Part shown: in pieces, positions 1-11,280 of the stretch
Numbering within the stretch: position 1 is the stretch's first letter
How the letters are laid out: every line of letters begins with the position of its first letter
NCBI GenBank assembly: GCA_023101885.1
Contig: JALPQD010000836.1
Coordinates: forward strand, 254,144-318,143
Direction of reading: 5' to 3'
From: Typhlomys cinereus
Taxonomy: Eukaryota; Chordata; Mammalia; Rodentia; Platacanthomyidae
Length of the DNA stretch: 64,000 bases
Notes under the pieces: model-generated
Seen by the model: only the letters and a program-made list of their open reading frames with translations
The model's database searches: none
What the model was told of the DNA's origin: nothing
Position numbers and translations under genes: made by a program

Positions 1-27
1 GTAGCTTTCAAAACTGCCAAGCAAAGG

Positions 28-300
28 CCAGTGAGATAGCTCAGTTAGTACAGCACCTGCTCATCAGCTCGATGACCAGAGCTCAGTCCCCAGAGCCCGC
101 ATGGTAGAAGGAAAGAACTGACTTCTGAAGGTTGTCTTCAGAACTCCACCTATGTACCATGGCATGCATGCATGGCTCCTCTCTCGAATGAATGAATGAA
201 TGAATGAATAAATGAGTGAGGGATACACCGTTTCTTTCCCTCTCCCCTTCTCTCGAATAAATGAATGAATGTGTGAATAAATAAAATATTTAAAACAGTC
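28..300 (+). repeat. tRNA-derived SINE (B2/B3-like), sense, with AATG/AATA tail
   Basis: The head carries a tRNA-like A-box region (gatagctcagttagtacag) and a B-box-like gagctcagtcccc. A body typical of rodent B2/B3-superfamily SINEs follows (catggtagaaggaaagaactgac, then cctatgtaccatggcatgcatg). It ends in AATGAATGAATAAATA simple repeat. It is an old, diverged copy. Confidence 0.7.
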
Positions 301-309
301 AAGTGTGGT

Positions 310-605
310 GATCCTCTTCTTCAATTCATGAACTCAAGAGGTGTCAAATTCAGGGACAACCTGTGCTACATAGCAAGAGCTTATCTCAAAAATACAAAAG
401 AAGAGACAACTATTCTGTTAGCCTAGACTGACCTGAACTCACTGTAGTCTAAGTCAGGGCAATCTTCCTGTCTCAGCGTCCCCAGTGCTAAAATTTCAGA
501 CTTCAGCCACTAAGCCTGACCTGTTTTGGCAGTGGGTCTTGCTCTGTAGACTAAACTGACCTTGGAATTCTTCCCCTGCCTCAACCTACTAAGTCAAATT
601 TAAAT
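310..605 (-). repeat. Cluster of degraded B1-type SINE pieces
   Basis: Positions 310-400 read like the 3' half of a B1 on the plus strand (gacaacctgtgctacatagcaag). Positions about 405-530 and 530-600 are antisense B1 halves (gcctagactgacctgaactcac; cttgctctgtagactaaactgacc). The boundaries are approximate. Confidence 0.55.
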
Positions 606-888
606 GTTTTATGCTTATAGACAATTTATTCAGGAGATTAAAAAAATCATAAACAGAGGATCAAAATCACCATTAACCCCCACCATTTAGAGTAACTAGT
701 CTTGACACTTGGTATATTGATACATTTTAAACATGTCAATGTGAGGTTAAGCAGTACTTGGAGTTTTAAGATGTGTCCCTTCCACTTGCACTATGAGCAT
801 TTCTTCAGTGTCATTACATATTACTCATATCAAATAAGCTATTTGATGGAAGTTGTGCTTTAGGGAAAAATAAGATTTTACTGACTGT
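606..888. other. AT-rich stretch, no feature seen
   Basis: No repeat family, splice-framed ORF or promoter-like composition is recognisable here. It is ordinary AT-rich intergenic or intronic sequence. Confidence 0.4.
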
Positions 889-1009
889 AACATATGTGGG
901 ACCTGGGAATCGAAATTAGGACTTTCTGCTTACAAGGTACAGTCTTAACTCCTGAGCTATCTCCAGCCCCTAAGACTTATTTATTTATTTATTATCTATT
1001 TGTGTGTGT

Positions 1010-1055
<46 letters not shown>

Positions 1056-1290
1056 CAGAGGGCACTGTGTATCCCTGTGGAGGGCCAAAGGTGACTTTGG
1101 GACTCATCTTGGTGTGCTTCTATCTCCTCGCTTCTCTCTGGGATTTCCCAGGCTCTGCCCACCATGGCCCGAAGTGCTGGCCTCTGCTGTTTCTGCCTGG
1201 TGTTTTTACATGGGACCTGGCATCTGAACTCAGGACTTTGTGCTTTTGAGACAGTCAACCTCAGATCTCTCCAGATCCCTTCAAGGCATT
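889..1290 (-). repeat. tRNA-headed SINE, antisense, with (TG)n tract; a second SINE head abuts it
   Basis: The plus strand shows the (TG)n complement of a CA-rich tail at about 1001-1053. The inverted body follows (tatcagagggcactgtgta, ggatttcccaggctctgccc, catgggacctggcatctgaac), ending near a tRNA-like head at 1265-1280. Positions 889-970 are a separate antisense SINE head (gagctatctccagcccc). The body matches the younger SINE copies at 42,009 and 52,462 but is more diverged. Confidence 0.75.
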
Positions 1291-2150
1291 TTTAAAAGTG
1301 GCAACTTCATTGCCACCCTAGCACAGAAAAGTTTCCTGGTGTCAAGCCAACTTTCTAAGTAACTGCTGGTCTATTTTATGTGGGAACGAAGTACTAGCAA
1401 GTCGAATCCTAAAAGATAAGCACATTTTAAAGGAACAGTGCAGTAAAAAACAAAATTCCTGCAGAGGCTACAATTTAGGCAAAATGGTAGCAGAATCTGG
1501 TACTCTGTCAACAAACAACTTTAGGAAGCTTTTCCATATAATTAAATAATGACGCGATATGTTATCCACTGCACTCATGGCAGTGTAATTCCATAATGAG
1601 ACACACTTAATATAGTAAGACTGTATCTCAAAGGCGTTGGTGTGCCAAGCTCTGTTTGGTGTTACCCTGCTCTATAGCTATTTTGCTCTTTCCACTTAAG
1701 TCTTATAAGACACAGGAAATAGTGAGAAGAGATTTTTTTTTTTTAACTTGCAAAGCACATGGAAATGGAACAAAGAAAACTTCTACATTTTCCAGAACAG
1801 CTTAGCTGCAGAACTGCAGCTCTTTGCCTTCGACTGGAGTCGCATGCCCTCAAAGATGAATATGACTTTATAGTGCTTACAGTGTATCCAGAAGAGCATA
1901 TTTGATATTTTATTTCTTTTCCCGCCTCTCAGACTGTCTGAAAGTGGCAGTAATAGTCATCAGGGAAATTCACACCAAAACCACATGAACTACTGTCTTA
2001 CTTAGTAAGAATGGCCCAATAGAATGTGCCTCTAGTCCCAGGGGGAGAATTATTTGAGCCGGAAGTTGGAGTTTAGTCTAACACATTGAACTCCCTTATT
2101 AACAACAACAAGAAACTGTTTTGTAGTAACTTTTTTTTCCCTTTTTCCAT
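1291..2150. other. Unassigned non-repetitive sequence
   Basis: No coding, RNA or clear repeat signal is visible. There is one T10 run near 1731-1744. Ordinary intergenic or intronic sequence. Confidence 0.35.
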
Positions 2151-2154
2151 TTTC

Positions 2155-2290
2155 GTGTGTATGTGTGTGGGGAGTATGAGCAGGTGTGTATACAGGTTTC
2201 CATGTATGTGTGCATATGGGGGGGCATGCATGGAGGTCTGATGTTAATATTGAAAATCATCCTAAATTGTTCTTACACTTTATTTTTTTT
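2155..2290 (-). repeat. B4-type SINE, antisense, 3' part (split by L1)
   Basis: A TG-rich tail complement and B4-body sequence (catggaggtctgatgttaatattg) stop at a T-run where an L1 begins. The missing head half resumes at about 6870 (gaggttgggtctctgtaatcg to ctggaccatctccccagtcccc). This shows the L1 landed inside an existing B4. Confidence 0.7.
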
Positions 2291-3519
2291 TTTCTGTTTC
2301 CATGTGTTTATTCTTTTTTAAAAAATTTTTTTATTTTTTATTTCCGTTCATACAAACTTAATAGGTACCCCGGTCCCCTCCCTCCACCCCTTCTTGGACC
2401 CCCTTGCTCCCTTCCCTCTTTTCCCCTTCCTTCCCCCCCTTCCCTATCTTCCAGTGTCTCCCCTCCCCCCATCTCTGAAGCATCCTTTAATGTGTATGTC
2501 AAACACATGTCTTCTGGGTCCTCCTCTCTGATGAGGTGTAAGGACTCAGTGGCATTTCCTAGAACTTTTTCTTGAGTTCCCCTTAAGTATAGGAACACTA
2601 TTGTGGCTGTTAATCCTTAGTTTCTAAGGATCCTAGTGCCTTTAGTCCATGCTAGACTTTGAGGGGTCAGTAATGTGTTGGTCATTGCTCAGGTCATGCA
2701 AAGTCCTATTATGATTGCTTCGGTCCTAACTTGAGTATAGTATCTTGCATATTGTTATTCCTCCCCATCTTTAGGTTCTTACAATCTTACCACCCCCTCT
2801 TCCCCAAATTTTCCTGAGCTTCAGGATGGGGAGAGATTAGGCTGGCCTAGTTCCAGGTGGTTGATATAAAGTCTCTGACATTCTGAATTATGATTTGTTG
2901 ATTTTTTTTTTTTTTCAGTTTTGCTGCTCCTGCAATGCCCTTGGCTCCATCCTGATGGGTATTGGATGTCACCCTCTGCCCAGAGATAAAAAGCTGTTAA
3001 ATTAAAGTCTTATTATAAGAGTATATTCAAAGGTAGATGGAATAAAAAGTAGGAGACCGTGGGGGGGTCAGTTTCCCACTGGAAAATGGTTACTTTCTAT
3101 CTGCCATACTATATGCCCTCCCCTTCCAGTGATATCATACCCCCTCAGTTGCAAATGATCAGGAAGGAAAGTCTGTGAACTTAACCAGATGTCTCATTGC
3201 TTACTTGCAGTCCTTGATGGTGGCCTATTTTCTCTGCTGTAACATGATCCCCTCTTTCCTTGTTTCTGGTGGGGCCCTCATTCCCCATCCCTCCTGTTTA
3301 TAATCTTTGCAATTACTGTAGGTATTACAGAGATTTATCTTTGAGTGTCTCTAAGTGGGTTTGGTACTAGGATCCACCTATTAGGGAGTACATACGGTGC
3401 TTAATTTTCTGTGTCTGGGACACTTCACTCAATATAATTATTTCTAATTCCATCCATTTCCTGGCACATTTCATTAATTCATCATTTTTGATGGCTGAGT
3501 AGTATTCCATTGTATAAAT

Positions 3520-3909
3520 TTACCACATTTTCCTTATCCACTCATCAACTGTTGGACATTTGGATTGATTCCATGATTTTGCTATTGTAAACAGTGCTGC
3601 TATGAACATGGTCGTGCTTGTGCTATTGAGGTGAATTTTTGCTGTGTGTGTGGTTATTCCCAAAAGTGGTATAGCAGGGTCATATGGCAATTCAATCTCT
3701 AACTTCTTTAAGAATCGCCAGACGGCTCGCCAGAGTGGTTGTGTGAGCCTGCATTCCCACCAGCAATGTAGGAGAGTTCCCCTCTTTCCACATCCTCTCC
3801 AGCATTTGTTGTTGTTTGTATTGTGGATTTTGCCATCCTGACTGGGGTGAGATGTTATCTCAGGGACGTTTTGATTTGAATTTCCCCGATAACTAAGGAT
3901 GTGGAGCAT
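3520..3909 (-). pseudogene. L1 ORF2 fragment with C-terminal Cys-rich motif
   Basis: This open stretch of 129 codons on the minus strand contains [18 protein letters not shown]. That is the C-x3-C...H-x3-C type cysteine-rich motif found near the C terminus of mammalian L1 ORF2p. MFIAALFTIAKSWNQ and CPTVDEWIRKMW follow, both L1 hallmarks. It is a remnant of the retrotransposon, not a host gene. Confidence 0.9.
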
Positions 3910-4065
3910 TTTCTAAGATATTTGTTAAACATTTTAATTTCTTCCCTGGTAAAGTTTCTTTTAAGTTCCAAGGCCCATTTTTTAATTGGCTCATTTGTTT
4001 CCTTGGTGTTTAGTTTTCTAAGTTCTTTGTGCACTCTGGATAATAGAGCTTTATCAGATATGTGG

Positions 4066-4696
4066 TTAGTGAAGATTTTCTCCCATTCTGTGGGTTCCCT
4101 TTGTGCCTGAACAGAAGCTCTTTAATTTCACAAGATCCCATCTGTTGAGTGTTGGTTGTAGTGACTGTGCTATTGGATGTCCGTTTAGGAACTGTTGGCC
4201 TAGCCCAATCAGCTCGAGGGAGTTCCCTACTCTTTCAACTAAGGTTTTTATAGTCTCTGGCCGTATATTGAGGTCCTTGATCCATTGGGAATTAAGTCTT
4301 GTACATAGTGACAAGTACAGGTCCAGTTTTAATCTTCTGCATGTGGAGATCCAGTTTTGCCAGCACCATTTGTTGAAGATGCTGTTCTTTTTCCATTGGA
4401 TTTTTTTGTGCCCCTTTGTCAAAGATCAAATGGCTATAGTTGTGTGGGCTTATATCTGGGTCTTCAACCCTTATCCACTGATCTGTGTGTCTATTTTGGA
4501 GCCAATACCAGGCTGTTTTTACAACTATGGATTTGTAGTATAGACTAAGGTTTGGTATGGTGATACCTCCAGCAGTGTTTTTGTTACTCAGGATTGTTTT
4601 TGCTATCCTGGGTCTTTTGTACCTCCACATGAATTTTGAGATTGTTTGGTCAACTTCTTTAAAGAATTGCTTTGGGATTTTTAGTTGGTATAGCAT
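4066..4696 (-). pseudogene. L1 ORF2 fragments (post-RT region), frameshifted
   Basis: Two overlapping minus-strand frames (4292-4696 and 4066-4422) carry the L1 ORF2 post-RT segment. Landmarks are [32 protein letters not shown] and [18 protein letters not shown]. The change of frame near 4,400 marks a frameshift relative to L1 #2, where the same region is open. Confidence 0.9.
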
Positions 4697-4826
4697 TGAA
4701 TCTGTATATTGCCTTTAGTAGGATGGTCATTTTTATGATGTTGATTCTGCCAATCCAGGAACATGGGAGGTCTTTCCACCTTCTGGTGTCTTCTGCAATT
4801 TCTTTCTTTAAGGTTTTAACGTTTTC

Positions 4827-5140
4827 GGGGCTGAAGAGGTGGATCAGGGGTTAAGCCTCTGTCTTGCAGGCGGAAGGTCCTGAGTTCGGATCCTAGACCC
4901 CATGTATAGACACTGGGCAGAAGCGGGGGCGGCCTTCGTTTCTGGTCCTGGTAGGGCGGAACCTGTGAATCCTGGGGAAGAGTAAACAAGGAGGAGGTGG
5001 AGGCAGTCCATGGTGGTTCCCGAATTTGCCCATGGTTCTACATGCACATACATATACATACATGTGCACACACGCACAACTGAATACATACATACATACG
5101 TGCACACACGCACAGGTGAACAAATAAAAAATTTTTTAAA
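4827..5140 (+). repeat. Young tRNA-headed SINE inserted in L1 #1
   Basis: The head reads ggggctgaagaggtggatca, then tcttgcaggcggaaggtcct and gagttcggatcc (B-box-like). A GC-rich body (gcgggggcggcc, gtcctggtagggcgg) and a CA/TA-rich tail ending caaataaaaaa follow. Imperfect target-site duplications flank it (aaggttttaacgttttc at 4810 and aagttttaaagttttc at 5141). It closely matches the copies at 42,009, 52,462 and 53,584. Confidence 0.9.
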
Positions 5141-5393
5141 AAGTTTTAAAGTTTTCATTGTAAAGTTCTCTTACTTTCTTGGTTAGGTTTATACTAAGGT
5201 ATTTCATTTTTTTAGGGGCTATAGTAAATGGGATTGTTTCTCTCGGGGTTTTTTCACTTCTTTCATTCTGAGCATATAGGAAGGCCACTGATTTTTGTAT
5301 GTTTATTTTGTATCCTGCCACCCTGCTGAACTTCTGTGTTAGTTCCAGAAGTTTCCTGGTGGAGCTTTTGGGATCACTCAGGTATAAGATCAT
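5136..5393 (-). pseudogene. L1 ORF2 RT palm fragment
   Basis: The minus strand reads [20 protein letters not shown], immediately after the FADD catalytic residues, then [19 protein letters not shown]. These are standard L1 RT palm sequences. The frame ends in the SINE junction and is non-functional. Confidence 0.85.
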
Positions 5394-5760
5394 GTCATCT
5401 GCAAATAGAGATAGCTTGACTTCTTCCTTGCCAATTTGAATCCCTTTTATCTCCCTTTCTTGTCTTATGTCTTCAGCTAAGACTTCAAGTACAATATTGA
5501 ATAGAAGTGGTAAGAGTAGACAACCTTGTCTAGTTTCTGATCAAAGCGGGAATGCTTCAAGTTTTTCCTCATTGAGTATAATCCTTGCTGTTGGCTTGTT
5601 GTATACAGCTTCTATTGTATTGATAAAGGTTCCTTCCATTCCAACTGTCTCTAGGGTTTTGATCATAAAGGGCTTTGGATCTTGTGAAAAGCTTTTTCTG
5701 TATCTATCGAGAATATCATGTGGTCTTTGACTTTGTACTGGTTTATATGGTTAAGTACAT

Positions 5761-5961
5761 TTATTGATTTCGTATGTTGAACCAACCTTGTGTGCTGGGG
5801 ATGAAGCCTACTTGGTCCCTGTGAATGATCTTTTTGATATGTTTTTGAATCCGATTTGCTAAGACTTTGTTGAGAATCTTTGCATCTGTGTTCATCAGAG
5901 AGATTGGCCTGTAGTTTTCTTTTTTAAGTGTATCTTTATTAGATATTGGGATTAAGACCAT
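5761..5961 (-). pseudogene. L1 ORF2 RT N-terminal fragment
   Basis: The minus-strand frame contains [20 protein letters not shown] and [19 protein letters not shown], matching the conserved start of the L1 RT domain. A stop and frameshift separate it from the linker fragment at 6405-6863. Confidence 0.9.
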
Positions 5962-6404
5962 ATTAGTTTCATAGAAGGAATTTGGTAGTGTTCCTTCCTT
6001 TGCTGTTTGATGGAACAGTTTAAGGAGTATTGGTGTTATTAGCTCCTTAAATGTCTAGTAGAACTCTGTGCTGAATCCATCTGGTGCAGGACATTATTTG
6101 ATGGGAAGATTCGAGATTACTTCCTTGATTTCCTCATATGTTATAGGACCATTTAAATAATTCACAACTTCCTGATTCAATTTAGGTAAGTTGTGTTTAC
6201 TTAGGAATTCATCCATCTCTTTCGTGTTGTCAAATTTCACAGAGTATATTTTTGAAATATGACATTATAATTCTCTGAATTTCTTGGTTATCAGTAGTGA
6301 TAAGTCCATTTTCACTTCTAATTTTGTTAATTTGGGTTTTCTCTCTCTTGCTTTTGGTTAATTTAGCTAGGGGTGTATCAATCTTATTGATTTTTTTCAA
6401 AAAA

Positions 6405-6863
6405 CTAGCTTTTGGACTGGTTGATTTTCTGTATCGTTTTCCTAATCTCGATTTCGGATATTTCTCTCCTTATTTTGCTAATCTCCTCTCTTCTATTGCT
6501 TTTGGGATCGAATTGCTCTAGTGTCTGTAAAGCTTTAAGCTGCATTGTTAGGTTATTTATTTCTGATGTTTCCATTTTTTTGATGTAGGCATTAAGAGCT
6601 ATGAACTTACTTCTTAGGACAGCTTTCATTGAGTCCCAAAGATTTTGGTAAGTTGTATTTTCATTATCTTTTGCTTTCAAGAAATCTTGAATTTCCTTTT
6701 TAATTTCTTCCTGAATCCAGTTCTCATTCATCATCATAGTGTTAAGTTTCCAGGAGTTAGTGTATTTTCTGTTGTTTGTTGTGTTGTGGATGTCAAGCTT
6801 TACACCTTGGTGGTTTGATAGGGTACAGGCTATAATTTCAACTTTCCTGTATATGTCTTCCAT
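6405..6863 (-). pseudogene. L1 ORF2 EN-RT linker fragment
   Basis: A 152-codon minus-strand frame carries SWKLNTMMMNENWIQEEIKK, TYQNLWDSMKAVLRSKFIAL and SNRREEISKIRREISEIE, all characteristic of the L1 segment between endonuclease and RT. It starts near the 5' truncation point of the element. Confidence 0.9.
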
Positions 6864-6867
6864 CTTA

Positions 6868-7085
6868 TTCTTTTGAGGTTGGGTCTCTGTAATCGAACCT
6901 GGGGCTCGCCTACAGGCCTAATCAGCTTTCGTAGATGATTCCAAGTTTCTTACTTCCTTGGCTAGAATTACAGACTGGCTGTCATGGTCATCCAACATTT
7001 TATGTGGATTTGGGGATTCTGAATTCTGATCCTTTTGCATGCATGGCAAATATTTTAACTGCTGGACCATCTCCCCAGTCCCCTT
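6868..7085 (-). repeat. B4-type SINE, antisense, 5' part (split by L1)
   Basis: B1-like body complement (ttgaggttgggtctctgt, ggggctcgcc) runs into the tRNA-like head complement ending ctggaccatctccccagtcccc. Together with 2155-2290 this makes one B4 interrupted by L1 #1. TTATTYTTTT-like sequence at both edges is compatible with a target-site duplication. Confidence 0.75.
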
Positions 7086-7159
7086 TAGTGTTTTTGGTGA
7101 TCACTATGAAAAAGACAAAGGACAGCGAGCACTGAGGGGGACATGGAAGCCAGAGAGAA

Positions 7160-7880
7160 GGATCCACGAGGGAACCTTGCACAACCCTGATAGGAAAGCA
7201 AGTTTGTACTGTCGTTATAGATCATATAGTGTGGAGCTTCCTCCAAAAATCTGCAAATGGATTTGCTATATGATCTGGTAAATTCTACTGCTGTCTATAT
7301 CACCAAAGGAAATGAAATTAGTATATCCAAGAGACATTCTCGTTCTCCTCCTTGCTGCAGCAGCATTTTGTAGCCAAGAAATGGGAATGACTGGCATGTC
7401 CACCCCATGATGAATGGATGAAGAAGTATATGTGCACAGTAGACACCATTTAGCCATAAGAAAGGGTGAAGTCTGTCATCTGTGACAACAGAGGTGTATC
7501 TGGACAGTGTTATGGTGAGTGAAATAAGCCAGGTGCAGAAAGACTAGCACTGTATCATCTCAGTCATAGATGGAATCCCTGTTCCAAAAGGTTGGCGGGG
7601 GGAGTGTTGCAGGGAGAGTGGTTGAGCAGCTGGCAGTAAGCCATAGTTAGGTAGAAATAAGACGTTCCAGCCAGTAAGTTGGCTATAGACACTGACAGTG
7701 GTGACATAACTTTCTGAAATAGAGAGGACAGGGTTTTGAATGTTTTTACCTTGAGAAAGTGATAAATGTTTGAGAAGATAGACATTTTCAATCCAATTTA
7801 AACATTACCCAATATATGTGCAGTGTATCTATGTAGAATTTTATTATGTATCAGTTTAAAAACGTTTAAAAGAGAAAAAG
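7160..7880 (+). mobile_element. Ancient L1M-like fragment, sense (ORF2 end and 3' UTR)
   Basis: Although diverged, it shows the L1 ORF2 3' landmarks in order: cctccaaaaatctgcaaat, ggatgaatggatgaagaag, agccataagaaagggtgaag, gtgagtgaaataagccagg, gtatcatctcagtcatagatgg. A 3' UTR-like stretch ends attatgtatcagtttaaaaa. The high divergence suggests a pre-rodent mammalian insertion. Confidence 0.75.
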
Positions 7881-7914
7881 ATTGTTAGTAGCTATTCTTA
7901 TAAATCCGACTTTT

Positions 7915-8275
7915 TTCTTTTTTATGTTTAAGCGTGTGTGAGATGTGCATGTATATATGCATTTGCTTGTGTGTGGTTGCCCATGTGTGCAAGGGTATGA
8001 GTACACTTATGTGCATGTGCATATGGAGGCCCAAAGTTGACATCAGGTGTATCTTCCTTGATCACGCTCTTTATTTGAGGCAGGATCTTTCAGTTGAGCT
8101 CAGTCAGCTTTCCTGGGGATTCTCTGTCTTTGTTTCCCGACTGCTGAAGTGTCAGGTGCCCACCATGCCTACATGGCTTTTACTTAGGCTCCAGGGATCT
8201 GAACTCAGGTTTTCAAGTTTTAGCATGGCAAACACCTTATCCACTGAACCATCTTCCCATCCCTCCACTTCTTGT
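7915..8275 (-). repeat. B4-type SINE, antisense
   Basis: The TG-rich tail complement, then catatggaggcccaaagttgac, a B1-like body (gaggcaggatctttcagttg; gtgcccaccatgcc) and an ID-like head complement (cttatccactgaaccatctt). This is a full-length arrangement. Confidence 0.8.
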
Positions 8276-8279
8276 TAGG

Positions 8280-8765
8280 ATTGGTTGATTTGGGCTTTTA
8301 GAGTTTCTCCTCCAAATAATCAATAAAGAAAACGTTTCTTAAAGATTAAGAAGAGAAATTTATCTTAAAATAAAACCACTCCAGATATTTAACGCCAACA
8401 TATCTTTATTGGAGTGACAGAGGTAAAGACTAGTGCACAGTTAGTTGGTCGAAACAGAAATGGAAATGGCCCGGGAACAGCTACTGGCTGGGAGAGAAAG
8501 CAGAGCCAGATGCTCAGCATGGTCTGCTATGATGAAGGGCACAGCCCTGAGAGAGCACTGACCCTACATTCCAGGTCTTTCCTCTCTGAACGGAAGCTCA
8601 GCTTTCTACCTTGCAGTAGTTCCCTGACTTAGAGCCACAAAGGAAGCCTCTGAGACACGGCAGAACCGCGGGCTTTCCCTGACCAGGGGTGCAGTCCAGG
8701 CTGCTCTGTGCTTGGTGGCTGGAGAACATGAAACATTTTTCGAATGTCTTCAAGCCCTGTGTCTG
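8280..8765. other. Unassigned low-copy sequence
   Basis: No repeat family is recognised. A short 72-codon plus-strand frame (8414-8632) has no recognisable domain and sits in no splice context, so I do not call it a gene. Confidence 0.35.
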
Positions 8766-8925
8766 TTTGGTTTTATTTTTTGAAGTAGGGTCTCATGAAA
8801 CTGGGCTGACCTATAACTCTGTATGTAGTTAGGAAGACCTTGAACTCCTGATCCTTCTGTCTGCACTTCCCAAGTATTAGGGTGTCAGGATTGCACCTTT
8901 ACTCCCAATTTTAAGCCCTACATTG
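8766..8925 (-). repeat. B1 SINE, antisense
   Basis: The plus strand reads agtagggtctcatgaaactg, ctgacctataactctg and ccttgaactcctgatccttc, then cccaagtattagggtgtcag. This is the complement of a B1 (7SL-derived) consensus. Confidence 0.8.
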
Positions 8926-9340
8926 TTGTTTTTGTTTAAGTTGGAGAATGGGGATAATTATACTAATTACACTGTAGTGGTGGTGTATGGCTTCAATGAG
9001 ACAGCCTGAATAAAACACACAAAGAGGAAGAGCAGCTGTTATTACCTACTCTGAATTACCCATGGTGCTATTACCACTTATTCATCTTGTGATGGAGAAC
9101 ACATTTGTTTCTTCAAAATCTATTCCCATCTTTCTTACCACAAGTCCCACAAATATTGGGGGGGGACCATATTTCTTGGTTTCCACTGATGCTGAGAATG
9201 ATCACTAAGGTTTAAGGGGCTTCCAGGCACAAGACTTAGCTTTGGGGATGCTTCAATAAAGGTAGATGAGATGGCTATTTCCACAGAATTACAAGCAGGG
9301 GACAGGTGAAGCCACAGAAGGGGTTATTTTTAAAAATTTA
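8926..9340. other. Unassigned sequence
   Basis: No recognisable coding or repeat content, apart from a short G-run near 9,160. Confidence 0.3.
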
Positions 9341-9344
9341 CATA

Positions 9345-9485
9345 TTCAACCTTGAAATTCTTTATCGTTGTTGATACAGAGTCTCTTTATGTAGTCTAGG
9401 CTGGCCTTGAATTCACACTCCCCCTGCTCAGCCTCGAAAATACTGAGATTTAAAAGCACGTGTCACTGCGCCTGGTCTCAGCCCT
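9345..9485 (-). repeat. B1 SINE, antisense
   Basis: Complement of B1: cagagtctctttatgtagtc, aggctggccttgaattcac and gtgtcactgcgcctggtc are visible. Confidence 0.85.
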
Positions 9486-10264
9486 GATTTTTATGATACT
9501 AGAGCGTAATGTCAGCAACTTTCCCCTCTGAACGTCTTGTGAGTTGAGAGATAGAACCCCTCTGTGGTTATCTTATTTTGAGTTTGTTATTTTGTGTGGT
9601 GAAACCAAAGGGCAACCTGAGACACTAGCCTTTTTCATTAAGTTTTTTGTAAATAAGGACCACTGGATTAGGCACTCCATGGTCACAACAGAGTGTCATT
9701 GGCTGAAGTAGCCAGAGCTTGCTTTTGAAAGAATAAACAAAAAAAATAACTGACTGCAAACTCTACCTTCCAGAGTTGTTGTAAAGATGGAGTAAAAAGC
9801 AAGCACCGAAGTGGATTTGCTAACACAAGCCCCTAGCATACAGTGACTACCCAGATGATGGCTGTAGTGTTACAGGGCTACTTCAAAGTGCATCGAGGTT
9901 GAGAGAATAATGTGTGTTTCCGGAGTGGAAAGCAGGATTAGTCATTTTGTAATTCTTCACAGTGAACTTGTTTAATGAATTTATTATCCAGGAAGATTTC
10001 TGCTCACCTGATTGAGACACCAAGGCCTAATGGATTTCATGAGACTAACACTTAAGAGGAGTGACCTTCCAATTGAAGACAGTGCCAAGTAAGTTTGCCG
10101 CTCCTATTGTTTCTGGGATTGAGTCTGATCACGTACTTGTGTGCTGCACCCAGACTCTGAACTGACTGCTGCCGAGTTCTTGGCTCCTCATTTCCCAGAT
10201 CTCCATTCTCATTTGCTCTTGGCACAACAGTCACAACATACAACACACAACAATGGCGCTGTGT
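9486..10264. other. Unassigned sequence
   Basis: Moderately AT-rich and unclassified. Small frames here are short and codon-neutral. No RNA gene or promoter signal was seen. Confidence 0.3.
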
Positions 10265-10605
10265 GGAGTTTGGTTTTCCTTCTTCATGTGTATGTGGTGT
10301 GCTCCTGTGTGTGTTTGCATATGGACATGTGTATGTGCTCAAGTAGGTGAAAGCCTAAGGTTGATGATGAGTCTTCCTCGATCATTCTTCACCTTAGCTA
10401 TTGAAGCAATTTGCTCCAGCGAATTGAGAGCTCACCAATATATAACCAACCTGTTGTGGGTATCCCCTGTTTCTGCTTTCCAAACACTGGAATTAGAGGT
10501 GGACCACCATAGCCACCTAGGATGTACATGGTTCTAGGTATCCAAATTTTAATCCTTGGTGCTTGCTGGCAAGTGGTTTAACCAATGAGCTAGCTTCCCA
10601 GTTCT
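10265..10605 (-). repeat. B4-type SINE, antisense, diverged
   Basis: TG-rich start, then gagtcttcctcgatcattc, a degraded B1-like middle (caaacactggaattagaggtg) and a head complement (gctggcaagtggtttaacc). Confidence 0.65.
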
Positions 10606-11280
10606 GCATGAGGTTTTTTGAATAGTGAAAACATAACAAAGACTTTTTCCTCGACCTGGGTGGTCATTGTGCCTAAGCACCAATGGACAACTGAACATGA
10701 ATCACTATTCATGTGGTAAAGATGACTTTTTAAATTGAAGAGCATTAAAATGGCAGAGCTGCTTCTCAAGCAGTGCCTACTTGTCTTATTTTAGCTTTAT
10801 TATCTCTGGACCGAGGAAGCATTCTCTCAAACATCACTGTCAGTGTCCTAAGGGGTGCTAGTGTCACGGCATCCTGATGTATAGTCTCGGTGTCCTGCAT
10901 GACGTGCAAAACACGCAGAAGGGAAGATTACTGCTTCCTATAATTCTGCCCAGCTTATCCAACCCTTGACCTAATTTAAATGAAAGAAACATATTCTGTG
11001 ACAGCCATTCGCAGATACATCATGCCCTTGTCATAAAGTACTGGTAACTCCATTTCGAAAATATAAATCTTTTTTTTTTTTGGTGACAGTAACAAACAAA
11101 GTAATTTAACTTCATTGTGTGGAAGAGACGCCTCTGCATCCACAGATTCTGACTCATCCACATAATGGGGTCCTTTGCAGATGACAAATAATAAAGACTG
11201 TCTCTATGAGCTGACTTCAGTGATCACCGAGATTTAGTTTAGAAAAATGGGTTTGGAACTATATTATATTGTGCTAGTTT
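10606..11280. other. Unassigned sequence
   Basis: No supported gene or repeat apart from T11 near 11,071-11,081. Confidence 0.3.

Larger units (their letters stand above)
2285..4826 (-). mobile_element. L1 LINE #1, antisense: 3' UTR and C-terminal ORF2 part
   Basis: On the minus strand this is L1 ORF2 plus a C-rich/G-rich 3' UTR. The plus strand carries the complement of the 3' end (catacaaacttaataggtac) next to T-rich tail sequence. It is 5' truncated, continuing to about 6885, and a SINE interrupts it at 4827-5140. Compared with L1 #2 it has a net deletion of about 20 nt near 4,095, and several frameshifts break ORF2, so it is dead. Confidence 0.95.
5141..6885 (-). mobile_element. L1 LINE #1 continued: RT domain and EN-RT linker
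   Basis: This resumes L1 #1 on the far side of the SINE. On the minus strand it encodes the reverse transcriptase region, including a FADDM-type catalytic box near 5,385-5,406 and NYRPISLMN near 5,900. Upstream is the linker between endonuclease and RT (TYQNLWDSMKAVLRSKFIALNAYIKK split by variation). The element stops near the end of the endonuclease domain, so it is 5' truncated. Confidence 0.95.

Noticed and set aside
1001..1053. Tandem repeats considered as a CRISPR-like array
   Set aside because: Simple dinucleotide repeats in a mammalian genome. No spacer-repeat structure anywhere in the window.
894..1258. Cys-Val repeat peptides
   Set aside because: Translation of a (TG)n microsatellite in an antisense SINE. 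The same applies near 25,445, 52,923 and 53,624.
4860..4895. True tRNA gene at the SINE heads (A- and B-box-like sequence)
   Set aside because: The B-box is imperfect, no cloverleaf with an acceptor stem closes, and the sequence continues into a SINE body with a tail and target-site duplications.
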